Source: Mycolicibacterium madagascariense
GTDB lineage: Bacteria; Actinomycetota; Actinomycetes; Mycobacteriales; Mycobacteriaceae
DNA length: 64,000 bases
NCBI RefSeq assembly: GCF_010729665.1
Contig: NZ_AP022610.1
Location: 1,736,001 to 1,800,000 of the forward strand
Direction: 5' to 3'
A model generated the notes under the pieces. It saw only the letters and a program-made list of their open reading frames with translations. It did no database searches and was not told the DNA's origin. Both the position numbers and the translations under genes were made by a program. Below, in pieces: positions 14,352 to 22,455 of the stretch; position 1 is the first letter of the stretch, and the number at the start of each line of letters is the position of its first letter.

Positions 14352-16559
14352 ATGACGATGGTGAGTCACGACCCTCCCGGCTCGGTGAGTGATTCGATGC
14401 TGCGGGAGCCTCCGGCGCAGCCGGAGCCCCCGACGCGGCGGCGCCGGCTGCGCGTGAGCATTCAGTCGAAGCTGCTCGTCATGTTGCTGGCGACGAGCGT
14501 GCTGTCCTCGGCAGTGGTGGGTGTGATCGGCTACGAGTCCGGCCGGAGCTCGCTGCGCGCATCGGTGTTCGACCGTTTGACCGAGATTCGGCAATCCCAG
14601 ACCCGGCAACTGGAGGGCGGGATCAGCGATTTGGAGAACTCGCTGGTGGTCTATTCACGCGGGACGACGGCAACGGAGGCGGTCGAAGCCTTCACCGTCG
14701 GCTTCGACGACCTGAGTTCCGCCACGATCAGCCCGGCCCAGCAGCAGGCGCTCGACGACTACTACACCAAGAGATTCGCCAAGGACAAGAAGGAGCAGAC
14801 CGGCGAGGACTTCGACGTCACCGGGCTGGTGCCGACGACGCCGGCGGCGCGCTACCTGCAGGCGCACTACACCGCGCCGTTCGGTTATCTCGATCAGCCC
14901 GAGGTGGATTGGGATGCGGTGATCGCCAACGACGATGCCCACGACGGGAGTTCGTGGTCCGCGGCGAACGCCGCGTACAACGGCTTCTTCCGGGAGCTCG
15001 TGACGCGGTTCAAGTACGAGGACGCTCTGCTGCTCGACACCAGGGGCAACGTCATCTACACCGCCTACAAGGGTGTCGATCTGGGGACGAACATCCTCAC
15101 CGGGCCCTACAAGGGCAGCGATCTCAACGGCGCCTTCCAACGAGCCATCGACGCCGGCTCCAAGGACTACGTGGGGGTCACCGACTTCGGCGAATATCGG
15201 CCCTCCACCGAGCCGACGGCGTGGTTCGTGGCGCCGGTGGGGCCGCCGGGACAGGTCAAAGGCGTTATGGCACTGCAATTTCCGGTGTCCAAGATCAACG
15301 AGATGATGACGATGGGCGGGCACTGGAAGGACGCCGGCATGGGCGACACGGGGGAGACCATCATCGTCGGGCCCGACGACCTCATGCGCTCCAACACCCG
15401 GCTGTTCATCGAGAATCCGGAGGAGTACCGGCGCGAGGTCGTCGAAGCCGGCACCCCACCGGACATCGCCGACGACGCGATACGACAACACGGCACGACG
15501 CTCGTCCAACCCGTGGCGACGCAATCGGCGAAGTACGCGGAGCAGGGCCAGCAGGGCACGTTGATCGCCGATGACTATCTCGGCAACGAGTCGCTGCAGG
15601 CCTACGCTCCCGTCCACATTCCCGGGTTGCGCTGGGGCGTGGTCGCCAAGATAGACACGTCGGAGGCGTTCGCGCCCGTGACGGCGTTCACCAAGCAACT
15701 GGTGGTGTCCACGGTGCTCATCATCCTCGCCGTGTCGGTGGCCGCCCTCCTGCTCGCCCGTCTGTTCGTCCGGCCGATCCGACGGCTGGAAGCGGGTGCC
15801 GAGCAGGTCAGCACCGGCGTCTACGGGACGACCATTCCCGTCGAAACCCGGGACGAATTCGGCGATCTCACCGTGGCCTTCAACGAGATGAGCCGCAATC
15901 TGGCGATCAAGGAGGACCTCCTCGAGGAGCACAGGCGCGAGATCGACCGAATGATGGCGTCGATGATGCCCGAGACGGTGATGACGCGTTACCGCGACGG
16001 CGAGGAGACCATCGCCAGTGACCACCAGGACGTGACGGTGATCTTCGCCCAGGTCGCTGGACTCGACGACGTCTCGGCAGACCTGACGTCGGAGGAGTCA
16101 CTGCTCATCGTCAACAAGCTGGTCCATCAGTTCGACCTGGCGGCCCAACGCCTGGGCATCGAACGGGTCCGCTCACTGCGCAACGGGTACCTGGCGACCT
16201 GCGGCCTGAACGTGCCGCGCATCGACCAGGTCCGGCGGACGGTGGACTTCGCCCTGGAGATGCATCGCATCGTCGTTCGCTTCAATGGGACCGATGGGAC
16301 GTCCCTCGAACTCAAGGCGGCCATTCACAGCGGCACCGTCAGCAGCGGTCTGGTCGGTCGAGCGAGCCCCGTCTACGACATCTGGGGCGAGACAGTCGAT
16401 CTCGTCTACCGGGTCCAGGCCGAGACACCGGACGCGGGGGTATTCGTCACCTCCACCGTTCATGACGCGATGGACGACAGCGCGTCGTTCACCGAAGCCG
16501 ACCCGATCACCGTCGCCGGTCACCCGCAGCCGACGTGGCGTCTGGCGGTGTCGTCGTGA
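14352..16559 (+). CDS. Membrane sensor with HAMP and degenerate class III nucleotide cyclase domain (Rv2435c-like)
   Basis: A 735-residue protein. TM1 (about 38-62) is followed by a large extracytoplasmic domain with Cache-like character (about 65-445), TM2 (about 450-473), HAMP (about 474-525) and a C-terminal class III cyclase domain (about 555-735). Residues that bind metal and base in active cyclases are altered: the first Asp is Gln567 (FAQVAG), the Lys is Arg607, the second Asp is Asn611 and the later Asn is Asp683; Asp676 and Arg687 remain. Catalysis as a normal cyclase is therefore doubtful. ATG 14352 gives a length near Rv2435c; 14280 is a longer alternative and no clear ribosome site exists. 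Confidence 0.85.
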   Translation: MTMVSHDPPGSVSDSMLREPPAQPEPPTRRRRLRVSIQSKLLVMLLATSVLSSAVVGVIGYESGRSSLRASVFDRLTEIRQSQTRQLEGGISDLENSLVVYSRGTTATEAVEAFTVGFDDLSSATISPAQQQALDDYYTKRFAKDKKEQTGEDFDVTGLVPTTPAARYLQAHYTAPFGYLDQPEVDWDAVIANDDAHDGSSWSAANAAYNGFFRELVTRFKYEDALLLDTRGNVIYTAYKGVDLGTNILTGPYKGSDLNGAFQRAIDAGSKDYVGVTDFGEYRPSTEPTAWFVAPVGPPGQVKGVMALQFPVSKINEMMTMGGHWKDAGMGDTGETIIVGPDDLMRSNTRLFIENPEEYRREVVEAGTPPDIADDAIRQHGTTLVQPVATQSAKYAEQGQQGTLIADDYLGNESLQAYAPVHIPGLRWGVVAKIDTSEAFAPVTAFTKQLVVSTVLIILAVSVAALLLARLFVRPIRRLEAGAEQVSTGVYGTTIPVETRDEFGDLTVAFNEMSRNLAIKEDLLEEHRREIDRMMASMMPETVMTRYRDGEETIASDHQDVTVIFAQVAGLDDVSADLTSEESLLIVNKLVHQFDLAAQRLGIERVRSLRNGYLATCGLNVPRIDQVRRTVDFALEMHRIVVRFNGTDGTSLELKAAIHSGTVSSGLVGRASPVYDIWGETVDLVYRVQAETPDAGVFVTSTVHDAMDDSASFTEADPITVAGHPQPTWRLAVSS

Positions 16560-17953
16560 CCTCGACGTGGGATGCGTCGTGGTTCGCCTGGGCGATCGGC
16601 GTCGCCATCGGGCTACCCATCGCGTTGGTGATCCTCACGGAGGTACGGGCAGCGCTGCAGCGACGGGGCAGCTCGTTGGCGCTGCCGGTGAGCGTGGTGC
16701 GCAACTATCTCCTCCCGTTGGGGGCGTTGCTCCTGGTGCTCCTCAAGGCGACGGAGATCTCGGCGCACGCCACCCCGATCCGCATCGTGTCCACCGCGTT
16801 CGGCTTCGTGCTGCTGCTGCTGGCTCTGTCCGGTCTGAACGCGACGCTGTTCCAGGGGGCGCCGGAAGGGTCCTGGCGCAAGCGAATTCCGTCGATATTC
16901 CTCGACGTCGCCCGGTTCGTGGTGATCGCCATCGGTCTGGCGCTCATCCTGTCCTACATCTGGGGCGCCAACGTCGGGGGCATGTTCACCGCGCTGGGCG
17001 TCACGTCGATCGTCCTGGGTCTGGCGCTGCAGAATTCGTTCGGCCAGATCATCTCCGGTCTGTTCCTGCTCTTCGAACAGCCGTTCCGCATCGGCGATTG
17101 GGTCGACACCCCGTCGGCGCAGGGGCGCGTGGTGGAGGTCAACTGGCGGGCCACCCACATCGACACCGGCAGCGGTCTCCAGATCATCCCCAATTCGGTA
17201 CTGGCCCTGGCGTCCTTCAACAATCTCAGCCGACCCGCGGGTCAGCACGTCATGCCGGTCGTGGTTCAGTTCGGCTTCGACGATCCTCCCAATGACGTCT
17301 GCGAAGTGCTCGAAAAGGTGGCGAACTCCCTGCCTCAGCTGGCTCCCGGCGCCACGTCCGCCTGTGTCGCGGTGGGTGAGGGCAAGTACCGGACGTCGAT
17401 ACCGCTGACCTCGGCGGGTGAGCGCAGCCCGGCCAAAGCGACGTTCCTGCATTGGATCTGGTACGCCTCCCGCCGCGCGGGGCTGCACCTCGACGACGCC
17501 GACGACCACTTCACCACCCCCACCCGAATGACCACGGCACTGCGATTGTTCACGCCCACACTGCATCTCGACGACGACGATCGGCGGGTGCTGAGTGCGG
17601 TGGCCCGCCTGGCGCGCTATGGGGCCGACGAGACCATTCAGGCCCCGGGCCACATACCCACCCGCGTGACGTTCATCGTCACCGGACACATTCGAGTCGC
17701 CACGCTCGACGCGCACGGCGCGATGGTCGACGTCCGCACCCTCAGGGAGGGCGACCTCATCGGCGCCTCCGCATTGACCGACGAGCCGTCGACCACCGCG
17801 GCGTACGCCGTCGGAGAGGTCACCGTCCTACAGATCCAACGCAGAGACATGAAGGAGCTCATCTTGCGAAAACCACTTCTGGCCCACGAATTCGGCCGCG
17901 TCATCGAGGAATTCGACGACGACGTGCGGCGGGCACTGGGGATGGCGCAGTGA
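16556..17953 (+). CDS. MscS-family mechanosensitive channel with C-terminal cyclic-nucleotide-binding-like domain (Rv2434c-like)
   Basis: A 465-residue protein. Four or so N-terminal membrane helices lead to the MscS pore and beta domain (GVTSIVLGLALQNSFGQIISG, then EQPFRIGDWV), and a CNB-like domain occupies about 345-445. In the phosphate-binding cassette (GDLIGASALTDEPSTTAAYA) the usual ribose-binding Glu is Ala404 and the usual phosphate-binding Arg position is Ser/Thr (412-414), so cNMP binding is doubtful. GTG 16556 overlaps the stop of the cyclase-like gene (GTGA). Channel gating by the sensor partner is an inference from gene coupling. Confidence 0.88.
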   Translation: MTSTWDASWFAWAIGVAIGLPIALVILTEVRAALQRRGSSLALPVSVVRNYLLPLGALLLVLLKATEISAHATPIRIVSTAFGFVLLLLALSGLNATLFQGAPEGSWRKRIPSIFLDVARFVVIAIGLALILSYIWGANVGGMFTALGVTSIVLGLALQNSFGQIISGLFLLFEQPFRIGDWVDTPSAQGRVVEVNWRATHIDTGSGLQIIPNSVLALASFNNLSRPAGQHVMPVVVQFGFDDPPNDVCEVLEKVANSLPQLAPGATSACVAVGEGKYRTSIPLTSAGERSPAKATFLHWIWYASRRAGLHLDDADDHFTTPTRMTTALRLFTPTLHLDDDDRRVLSAVARLARYGADETIQAPGHIPTRVTFIVTGHIRVATLDAHGAMVDVRTLREGDLIGASALTDEPSTTAAYAVGEVTVLQIQRRDMKELILRKPLLAHEFGRVIEEFDDDVRRALGMAQ

Positions 17954-19368
17954 GCGTCGATCCGCGCGTCGACGACGTCACCGACCGGCTCGTCTCGGTC
18001 CTCGGCGAACGCGTCCACCGACCCGGGACGCCCGGATACCGGGCATCGCTGGACGGGGTGTTCTTCCCCGACGCATCACGACGTTCGCCGGTGGCCGTCG
18101 TCCATCCGCGCGACGTGCAGGACGTCGCCTCCGTCATGAGGACCGCTGCGCACAGTGGTGACCGGGTGACCGTTCGCGGCGGTGGCCTCAGTTCCAATTG
18201 CGTGGACGACTCCGCGGTCATGATCGACCTGTCGGTGCACATGGCCGACGTCGCGGTGCGCGGTGATCGCGTGGTGGTCCAGGGCGGCGCCACCGTGGGC
18301 GCGGCACTGGCGGCCGTCGCGCCACACGGCCGCGCGATTCCCGTGGGCATCGTGGGGTTGGCGGGCATGGGTCTGATCACGCGCGGGGGAGTCGGCTACC
18401 TGACCCGCGAGGTGGGTCTGGCACTGGACCAGCTCGTGGAGGTGGAGCTCGTCCTGCCCGGCGGCAGAGTCGTACGGCTGTCGCAGGACAGCGTCGGGGA
18501 GGACGCCGACCTGTGGTGGGCCGTGCGCGGATGTGCGCCGCCGTTCGGGGTCGTCACGTCGGTGGTGATGCGCACCGTCGAGCAGGGGCCGGTCTTCGTC
18601 GACCGGCTCGTCACCGGCACCGACGCCCTGGCGACGTACTTCGCCGAGGCGCCGAAGCTGCCGCGGCACACCACGATGGGCGCCGTGCTCGGATACGTGC
18701 CCGGTGGGTCGAACGAGCCGGTGCTGCTGGTCTACACCGCATGTCGCAGCCAGGATCCCGCCGACATCGACGTCGCCCGCGCCGCCACGTCCCGCGTGGC
18801 CGAATCCAGTACGTCCGTCGGTGCGTTCAGGTCGGAGACCAGCGGGCGATACCTCGATGGGCTGCCTCAGTTCTCGATCCCCGGTCCGCACGGCGAGGAA
18901 CCCGCGCCGATCACGCTGCCCGAACCGGGGGCCGACCGCGGATGGTTCTACGGCAAGTCGGTGTTCACCGGTCCGACGTTGGGGCCGGTACTGGCCGACG
19001 GGTTGGTGGAGGCGATCGGGTGTGCTCCAACGAAGTTCTGCCGCATCGACTTTCAGCACACCGGCGGAGCGCTCGGCGACGTCGGTGACAGCGACACCGC
19101 ATTCTTCGGGCGGGGCGGGGAATGGAACGTCCCGCTCAACGCGATCTGGTCGGACGCGTCCGACGGTGACGCCTGCTACGAGTGGGCGCGCCGGACGCTG
19201 CGGGTGCTCGCCCCGGAGACGATGGGCGTCTACAGCGTCGAGGTGCGTCCCGGGTTCGAGGAGACCGAACGCGAAACCGCATCCGCCTTCGGCCCCAACT
19301 TGATTCGACTTCGCGAGCTGCGCCGCAGGTACGACCCCACCGGCGTCCTCGCGGTCTACCCCCTCTAG
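17950..19368 (+). CDS. FAD-linked (BBE/PCMH-type) oxidoreductase
   Basis: A 472-residue flavoprotein. The PCMH FAD-binding domain includes PVAVVHPRDVQDVASVMRTA and VRGGGLSSNC near residue 80; substrate and berberine-bridge-like elements follow, ending in LRRRYDPTGVLAVYPL. The position of the usual covalent-FAD histidine (GGHS in relatives) is Leu, so 8-alpha-histidyl attachment is unlikely. GTG 17950 overlaps the channel stop (GTGA), placing it in the same transcript as the sensor and channel. Substrate is unknown; sugar or alcohol oxidation is typical of the family. Confidence 0.8.
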   Translation: MSVDPRVDDVTDRLVSVLGERVHRPGTPGYRASLDGVFFPDASRRSPVAVVHPRDVQDVASVMRTAAHSGDRVTVRGGGLSSNCVDDSAVMIDLSVHMADVAVRGDRVVVQGGATVGAALAAVAPHGRAIPVGIVGLAGMGLITRGGVGYLTREVGLALDQLVEVELVLPGGRVVRLSQDSVGEDADLWWAVRGCAPPFGVVTSVVMRTVEQGPVFVDRLVTGTDALATYFAEAPKLPRHTTMGAVLGYVPGGSNEPVLLVYTACRSQDPADIDVARAATSRVAESSTSVGAFRSETSGRYLDGLPQFSIPGPHGEEPAPITLPEPGADRGWFYGKSVFTGPTLGPVLADGLVEAIGCAPTKFCRIDFQHTGGALGDVGDSDTAFFGRGGEWNVPLNAIWSDASDGDACYEWARRTLRVLAPETMGVYSVEVRPGFEETERETASAFGPNLIRLRELRRRYDPTGVLAVYPL

Positions 19369-19392
19369 GACGCGACCCGCCGGCAGCGGGCG

Positions 19393-20388
19393 TCAGCCGC
19401 CGGGACGGATCGTCGGGCGTGGCTGGGCGCTCCGTTCGTGCAGTGCGGCCAGTCGGGCGTTGTAGGCGGCCAGGGCCGCTTCGTCGTCGTCGAGGTCGAC
19501 CGAGCCGTCGTCGTCGGCCCCGAGGGTGGCTTGTCGGCGGATGCGGTCCAGCCACGGTCCGAGGCTGGCGCCGGCGTCGCCCCCGGAGATCCAGCGGCCG
19601 CCGGCGATGACCATCAGGACCATCATCAACCCGTCCCCGCCGAACCACATGATGGCTCCGGCGGTCGTCTGGTCGACCAGGGCCGAGGGGCCCCAGTCCC
19701 GCGACGCGGCGTAGGCGGGGGCGATCGGTGTGCTGGTCATCATCAGCACGATGCCGACCAGGGTGTCGGGGAACATGCAGATCGCGAGCACGACGAACCG
19801 CAGCAGGTGAGGCATCGGTGGCTCGGTGGTGAGTTCGTTGCCGACCAGGGGCAGCAGCAGCAGATATCCCGTGACGAGGTAGAGCACCATCTCGCCGTCG
19901 TGAATCCACATGTGCTCACTCATGGCCTGTTGGAACCCGGTGATGTGGGTCAGGATCAGGACCGCGGCGTAGAGCGGAACGGTGATGCGCGGGGAGATCG
20001 ACCCGCGGAACAGGCGCCCGGCCCGAATGGTGTCGATGCGGGCGCGCACCGCCTCTCCGCTGGCGTCGCGCACCAGCCGGATCGGCTGCGCCCACACCAG
20101 CAGCGCGGGCACCACCGTGATCAGCAGCAGGTGCACGATCATGTGCACCCAGAACAGGTGGTGGCTGTACACGGCGAGGGCACTGTTCACCACCAGGACG
20201 AGGATCAGGATCGCGGCGAGCGCCGAGACGATGCGCAGCGGTGGCCACGACTGCCCCTGGCGCCGCAGTCGGAGGACGAGGACGAGGTAGCCGACCAGTG
20301 CGAGGGCGATGAGCAGGTCGGCCACGGGGGAGGACGTCCAGGTCGTCAGCCATGCCGAGCCTATGGGTGGCGGGCTATCCATCGTCAT
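19393..20388 (-). CDS. Cytochrome c oxidase assembly protein CtaG/DUF1404-like membrane protein
   Basis: A 331-residue protein with about 7-8 membrane helices and conserved histidines (YSHHLFWVHMIVHLL, EHMWIHDGEM) typical of the caa3-type CtaG family, which assists copper delivery to haem-copper oxidases. The C-terminal 60 residues are soluble and acidic (GADDDGSVDLDDDEAAL). The larger mycobacterial relatives carry a fused CopD domain; this one does not. ATG 20388 has GGAG 8 nt upstream (ATG 20382 is an alternative). It is divergent from the MarR gene. Confidence 0.8.
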   Translation of the reverse strand: MTMDSPPPIGSAWLTTWTSSPVADLLIALALVGYLVLVLRLRRQGQSWPPLRIVSALAAILILVLVVNSALAVYSHHLFWVHMIVHLLLITVVPALLVWAQPIRLVRDASGEAVRARIDTIRAGRLFRGSISPRITVPLYAAVLILTHITGFQQAMSEHMWIHDGEMVLYLVTGYLLLLPLVGNELTTEPPMPHLLRFVVLAICMFPDTLVGIVLMMTSTPIAPAYAASRDWGPSALVDQTTAGAIMWFGGDGLMMVLMVIAGGRWISGGDAGASLGPWLDRIRRQATLGADDDGSVDLDDDEAALAAYNARLAALHERSAQPRPTIRPGG

Positions 20389-20479
20389 GACGCGGGCTCC
20401 GACTCGGTGTTGGGGTGTGCCGTGGTGTCCTCATCGAGAGTAGCCAGAAGTGTCCATCGCGACCGGACCGCGGCCGTCA

Positions 20480-20501
20480 TTGCAGTGTGCAATAGTTGCA
20501 C
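20480..20501. promoter_or_regulatory. Candidate MarR operator with three half-sites
   Basis: Two overlapping perfect palindromes: TTGCA-GTG-TGCAA (20480-20492) and GTGCAA-TAG-TTGCAC (20487-20501). Half-sites repeat every 8 bases. The site lies 43 nt upstream of the MarR start and faces the divergent CtaG-like gene, so it may control both. Confidence 0.55.
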
Positions 20502-20543
20502 TGTACTGGTCGAATCGGGGCTCCCGTCGCCGAGAGGACATCC

Positions 20544-21035
20544 ATGCCCGATCACTCCGATGCCGCCGCCGACGACACGGTGGACGGCATCACCGACGCC
20601 CTCCTGACGGCCTCACGGCTGCTGGTGGCGATCTCGGCGCAGTCCATCGCGAATGTCGATGAGACGCTGACCATTCCGCAGTTCCGCACCATGGTGATCC
20701 TGTCCGCCCGCGGCCCGGTCAACCTGGCCACCCTGGCCGGCCTGCTCGACGTGGCTCCCTCCACCATCGGCAGGATGGTCGATCGCCTGGTGTCGGCGGG
20801 GCTGATCGACCGCCAGCCCAACCCCGACTCGCGCCGCGAAGTCGTCGTCGACCTGACCGTCCGCGGCCTGGACGTGGTGGCCGGCGTCACCGGGCACCGG
20901 CGTCGCCGCATCGCCGAGGTCGTCCGCACGATGCCGCCGCGGGAGCGACGGGGACTGGTTCGGGCGCTGACCGCGTTCACCGACGCCGGTGGGGAGCGGG
21001 CCGCGACCCTGGAGGTCGACAGTTTCCTTGCCTGA
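20544..21035 (+). CDS. MarR-family transcriptional regulator
   Basis: A 163-residue protein with the MarR winged helix: LTIPQFRTMVILSARGPVN, then LAGLLDVAPSTIGRMVDRLV (recognition helix) and the wing NPDSRREVVVDLT. ATG 20544 is chosen over 20496 because GAGAGGA lies 6 nt upstream and the extra residues would be encoded within the putative operator. It probably regulates itself and the divergent CtaG-like gene. The ligand is unknown. Confidence 0.85.
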   Translation: MPDHSDAAADDTVDGITDALLTASRLLVAISAQSIANVDETLTIPQFRTMVILSARGPVNLATLAGLLDVAPSTIGRMVDRLVSAGLIDRQPNPDSRREVVVDLTVRGLDVVAGVTGHRRRRIAEVVRTMPPRERRGLVRALTAFTDAGGERAATLEVDSFLA

Positions 21036-21062
21036 CAAGGGGACTCGCACCCCGCGGCGCGC

Positions 21063-21695
21063 TCAGCGCCTCGAGGTCGCCGAACCTTCGGCAGGCTGGC
21101 GATCGGTGGCGAAGGACCCGACGTGATCGATCACGGCGTGCAGTGCGGTCTGCAGGGGTTCGCCGTCACGCAGGGTCTTGGCCAGCAGGAGCCCGCCCTG
21201 CACCGTGGTCAGCAGCGTCGTGGCGAGCACGTCGACGTCGGCGTCCGGCCGCAGTTCGCGACGGTCCTTCATGGCTTGCAGGCCGTCGCGGATGGCGTGC
21301 TGCCACCGCCGGTAGCCCTGAGCGAGGGCTTCCCGTGCCGCAGCATCGGTTTCGGCCAACTCGCTGGCGAGTGACCCCAGCGGGCAGCCGCCGTGGTAAC
21401 CGTTGGTGCGCTGGAGGTCGGCGATGACGTCGGCCCAACTGCGGAGCGCGTCGAGATCGTCGAGGCGGGCGAGGAGCGGTTCCTGGAAGCCGAGGATGGC
21501 GTCGGTCTGGAATTCGATGACGGCACGGGTGAGCGAGCGCTTGTCGCCGAAGTAGTGGTAGATCTGCGACGCGCTGACGCCGGCCGCCGACTGGACGTCC
21601 TCGGTGCTGGTGCCGGCCACCCCCCGCTCGAACATGAGGGCGGCGGCCTCGGCCACGATGCGGTCCCGGGTGAGCTGGCCCTTTCGGGTGAACAT
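21063..21695 (-). CDS. TetR-family regulator, NemR/AcuR-like
   Basis: A 210-residue protein with HTH at about 10-55 (TSTEDVQSAAGVSASQIYHYFGDK) and a C-terminal domain bearing HGGCPLGSLASELAE, a segment typical of TetR proteins that sense electrophiles or oxidants. ATG 21695 begins the recognisable domain; the longer frame start at 21731 lies inside the promoter. It is divergent from the peroxiredoxin/DsbA-like pair, with two palindromes between, so it probably represses those genes until an oxidative or electrophilic signal appears. Confidence 0.85.
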   Translation of the reverse strand: MFTRKGQLTRDRIVAEAAALMFERGVAGTSTEDVQSAAGVSASQIYHYFGDKRSLTRAVIEFQTDAILGFQEPLLARLDDLDALRSWADVIADLQRTNGYHGGCPLGSLASELAETDAAAREALAQGYRRWQHAIRDGLQAMKDRRELRPDADVDVLATTLLTTVQGGLLLAKTLRDGEPLQTALHAVIDHVGSFATDRQPAEGSATSRR

Positions 21696-21728
21696 CGCAC
21701 CAGCGTACCGATAGTGGAGTTGACATTC

Positions 21729-21764
21729 CAAAACGAAGGGGGTTTTGTGGAGTGATCAGTCCAC
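21729..21764. promoter_or_regulatory. Promoter/operator of the peroxiredoxin operon
   Basis: Two palindromes adjoin: CAAAAC (21729-21734)/GTTTTG (21742-21747), and GTGGA-N8-TCCAC (21747-21764) with TGATCA at its centre. A TTGACA box at 21719-21724 could be a -35 element. The location between the TetR and peroxiredoxin genes supports a TetR operator. Confidence 0.55.
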
Positions 21765-21786
21765 TCTGCAGCGAAAGGCGAGGCCC

Positions 21787-22455
21787 ATGACGGCACACAC
21801 CCCCACGATCGAGGAGCAGGCACGAGCGACGGCGGCGGGCGCGGCCGAGAGGTTTCCCGCGGACGTGGTGGCCGCGTTCACCGCCGATCAGGCCGAGCTC
21901 GATGCCCGCGGCGTGCCCGCCGGCGTCGCCGTCCCCGGGACCGGCATGCCCGACGGCGACCTGCTCGACGTCCACGGTGCGCCGACGTCGCTGGCGCGCG
22001 TGCGCGACGGCAAGCCCGCGGTCGTGGTGTTCTACCGTGGGGCGTGGTGCCCGTACTGCAACATCGCGCTGCGGACCTACCAGGATCAACTCGTCCCGGC
22101 ACTCGCCGATCGCGGCGTCGAGTTGATCGCCGTCAGCCCCCAGAAGCCCGACGGGTCGCTGAGTGCCGCGGAGTCGAACGAACTGACGTTCGCGGTCGTG
22201 TCGGATCCGGGCAACCAATTGGCGGGCGCTCTGGGCATCCTGACCCAATCGTCGGCGGAATCCCTTGCCGCACAACGTAAGATCGGGCTGGACGTCACCG
22301 AGGTGAATGCCGATGGCGGTGCGGCCCTGCCGATGCCCACCGTCGTGGTGGTCGACGCCGCGGGCGTGATCCGCTGGATCGACGTGCATCCGAACTACAC
22401 CACGAGGAGCGAGGTGCCCGACATCCTCCGTGCCGTCGACGCGGCGGTCCAGTGA
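21787..22455 (+). CDS. Peroxiredoxin-like AhpC/TSA-family protein
   Basis: A 222-residue thioredoxin-fold protein with the motif VVVFYRGAWCPYCNIALRTYQ, where Cys88 is the likely peroxidatic cysteine and Cys91 a nearby second cysteine. An N-terminal helical extension of about 45 residues precedes the domain. It probably reduces peroxides, possibly with mycothiol- or thioredoxin-linked recycling. ATG 21787 has an AAAGGCGAGG ribosome region. The stop overlaps the start of the DsbA-like gene (GTGA), so the two proteins are made together. Confidence 0.85.
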   Translation: MTAHTPTIEEQARATAAGAAERFPADVVAAFTADQAELDARGVPAGVAVPGTGMPDGDLLDVHGAPTSLARVRDGKPAVVVFYRGAWCPYCNIALRTYQDQLVPALADRGVELIAVSPQKPDGSLSAAESNELTFAVVSDPGNQLAGALGILTQSSAESLAAQRKIGLDVTEVNADGGAALPMPTVVVVDAAGVIRWIDVHPNYTTRSEVPDILRAVDAAVQ

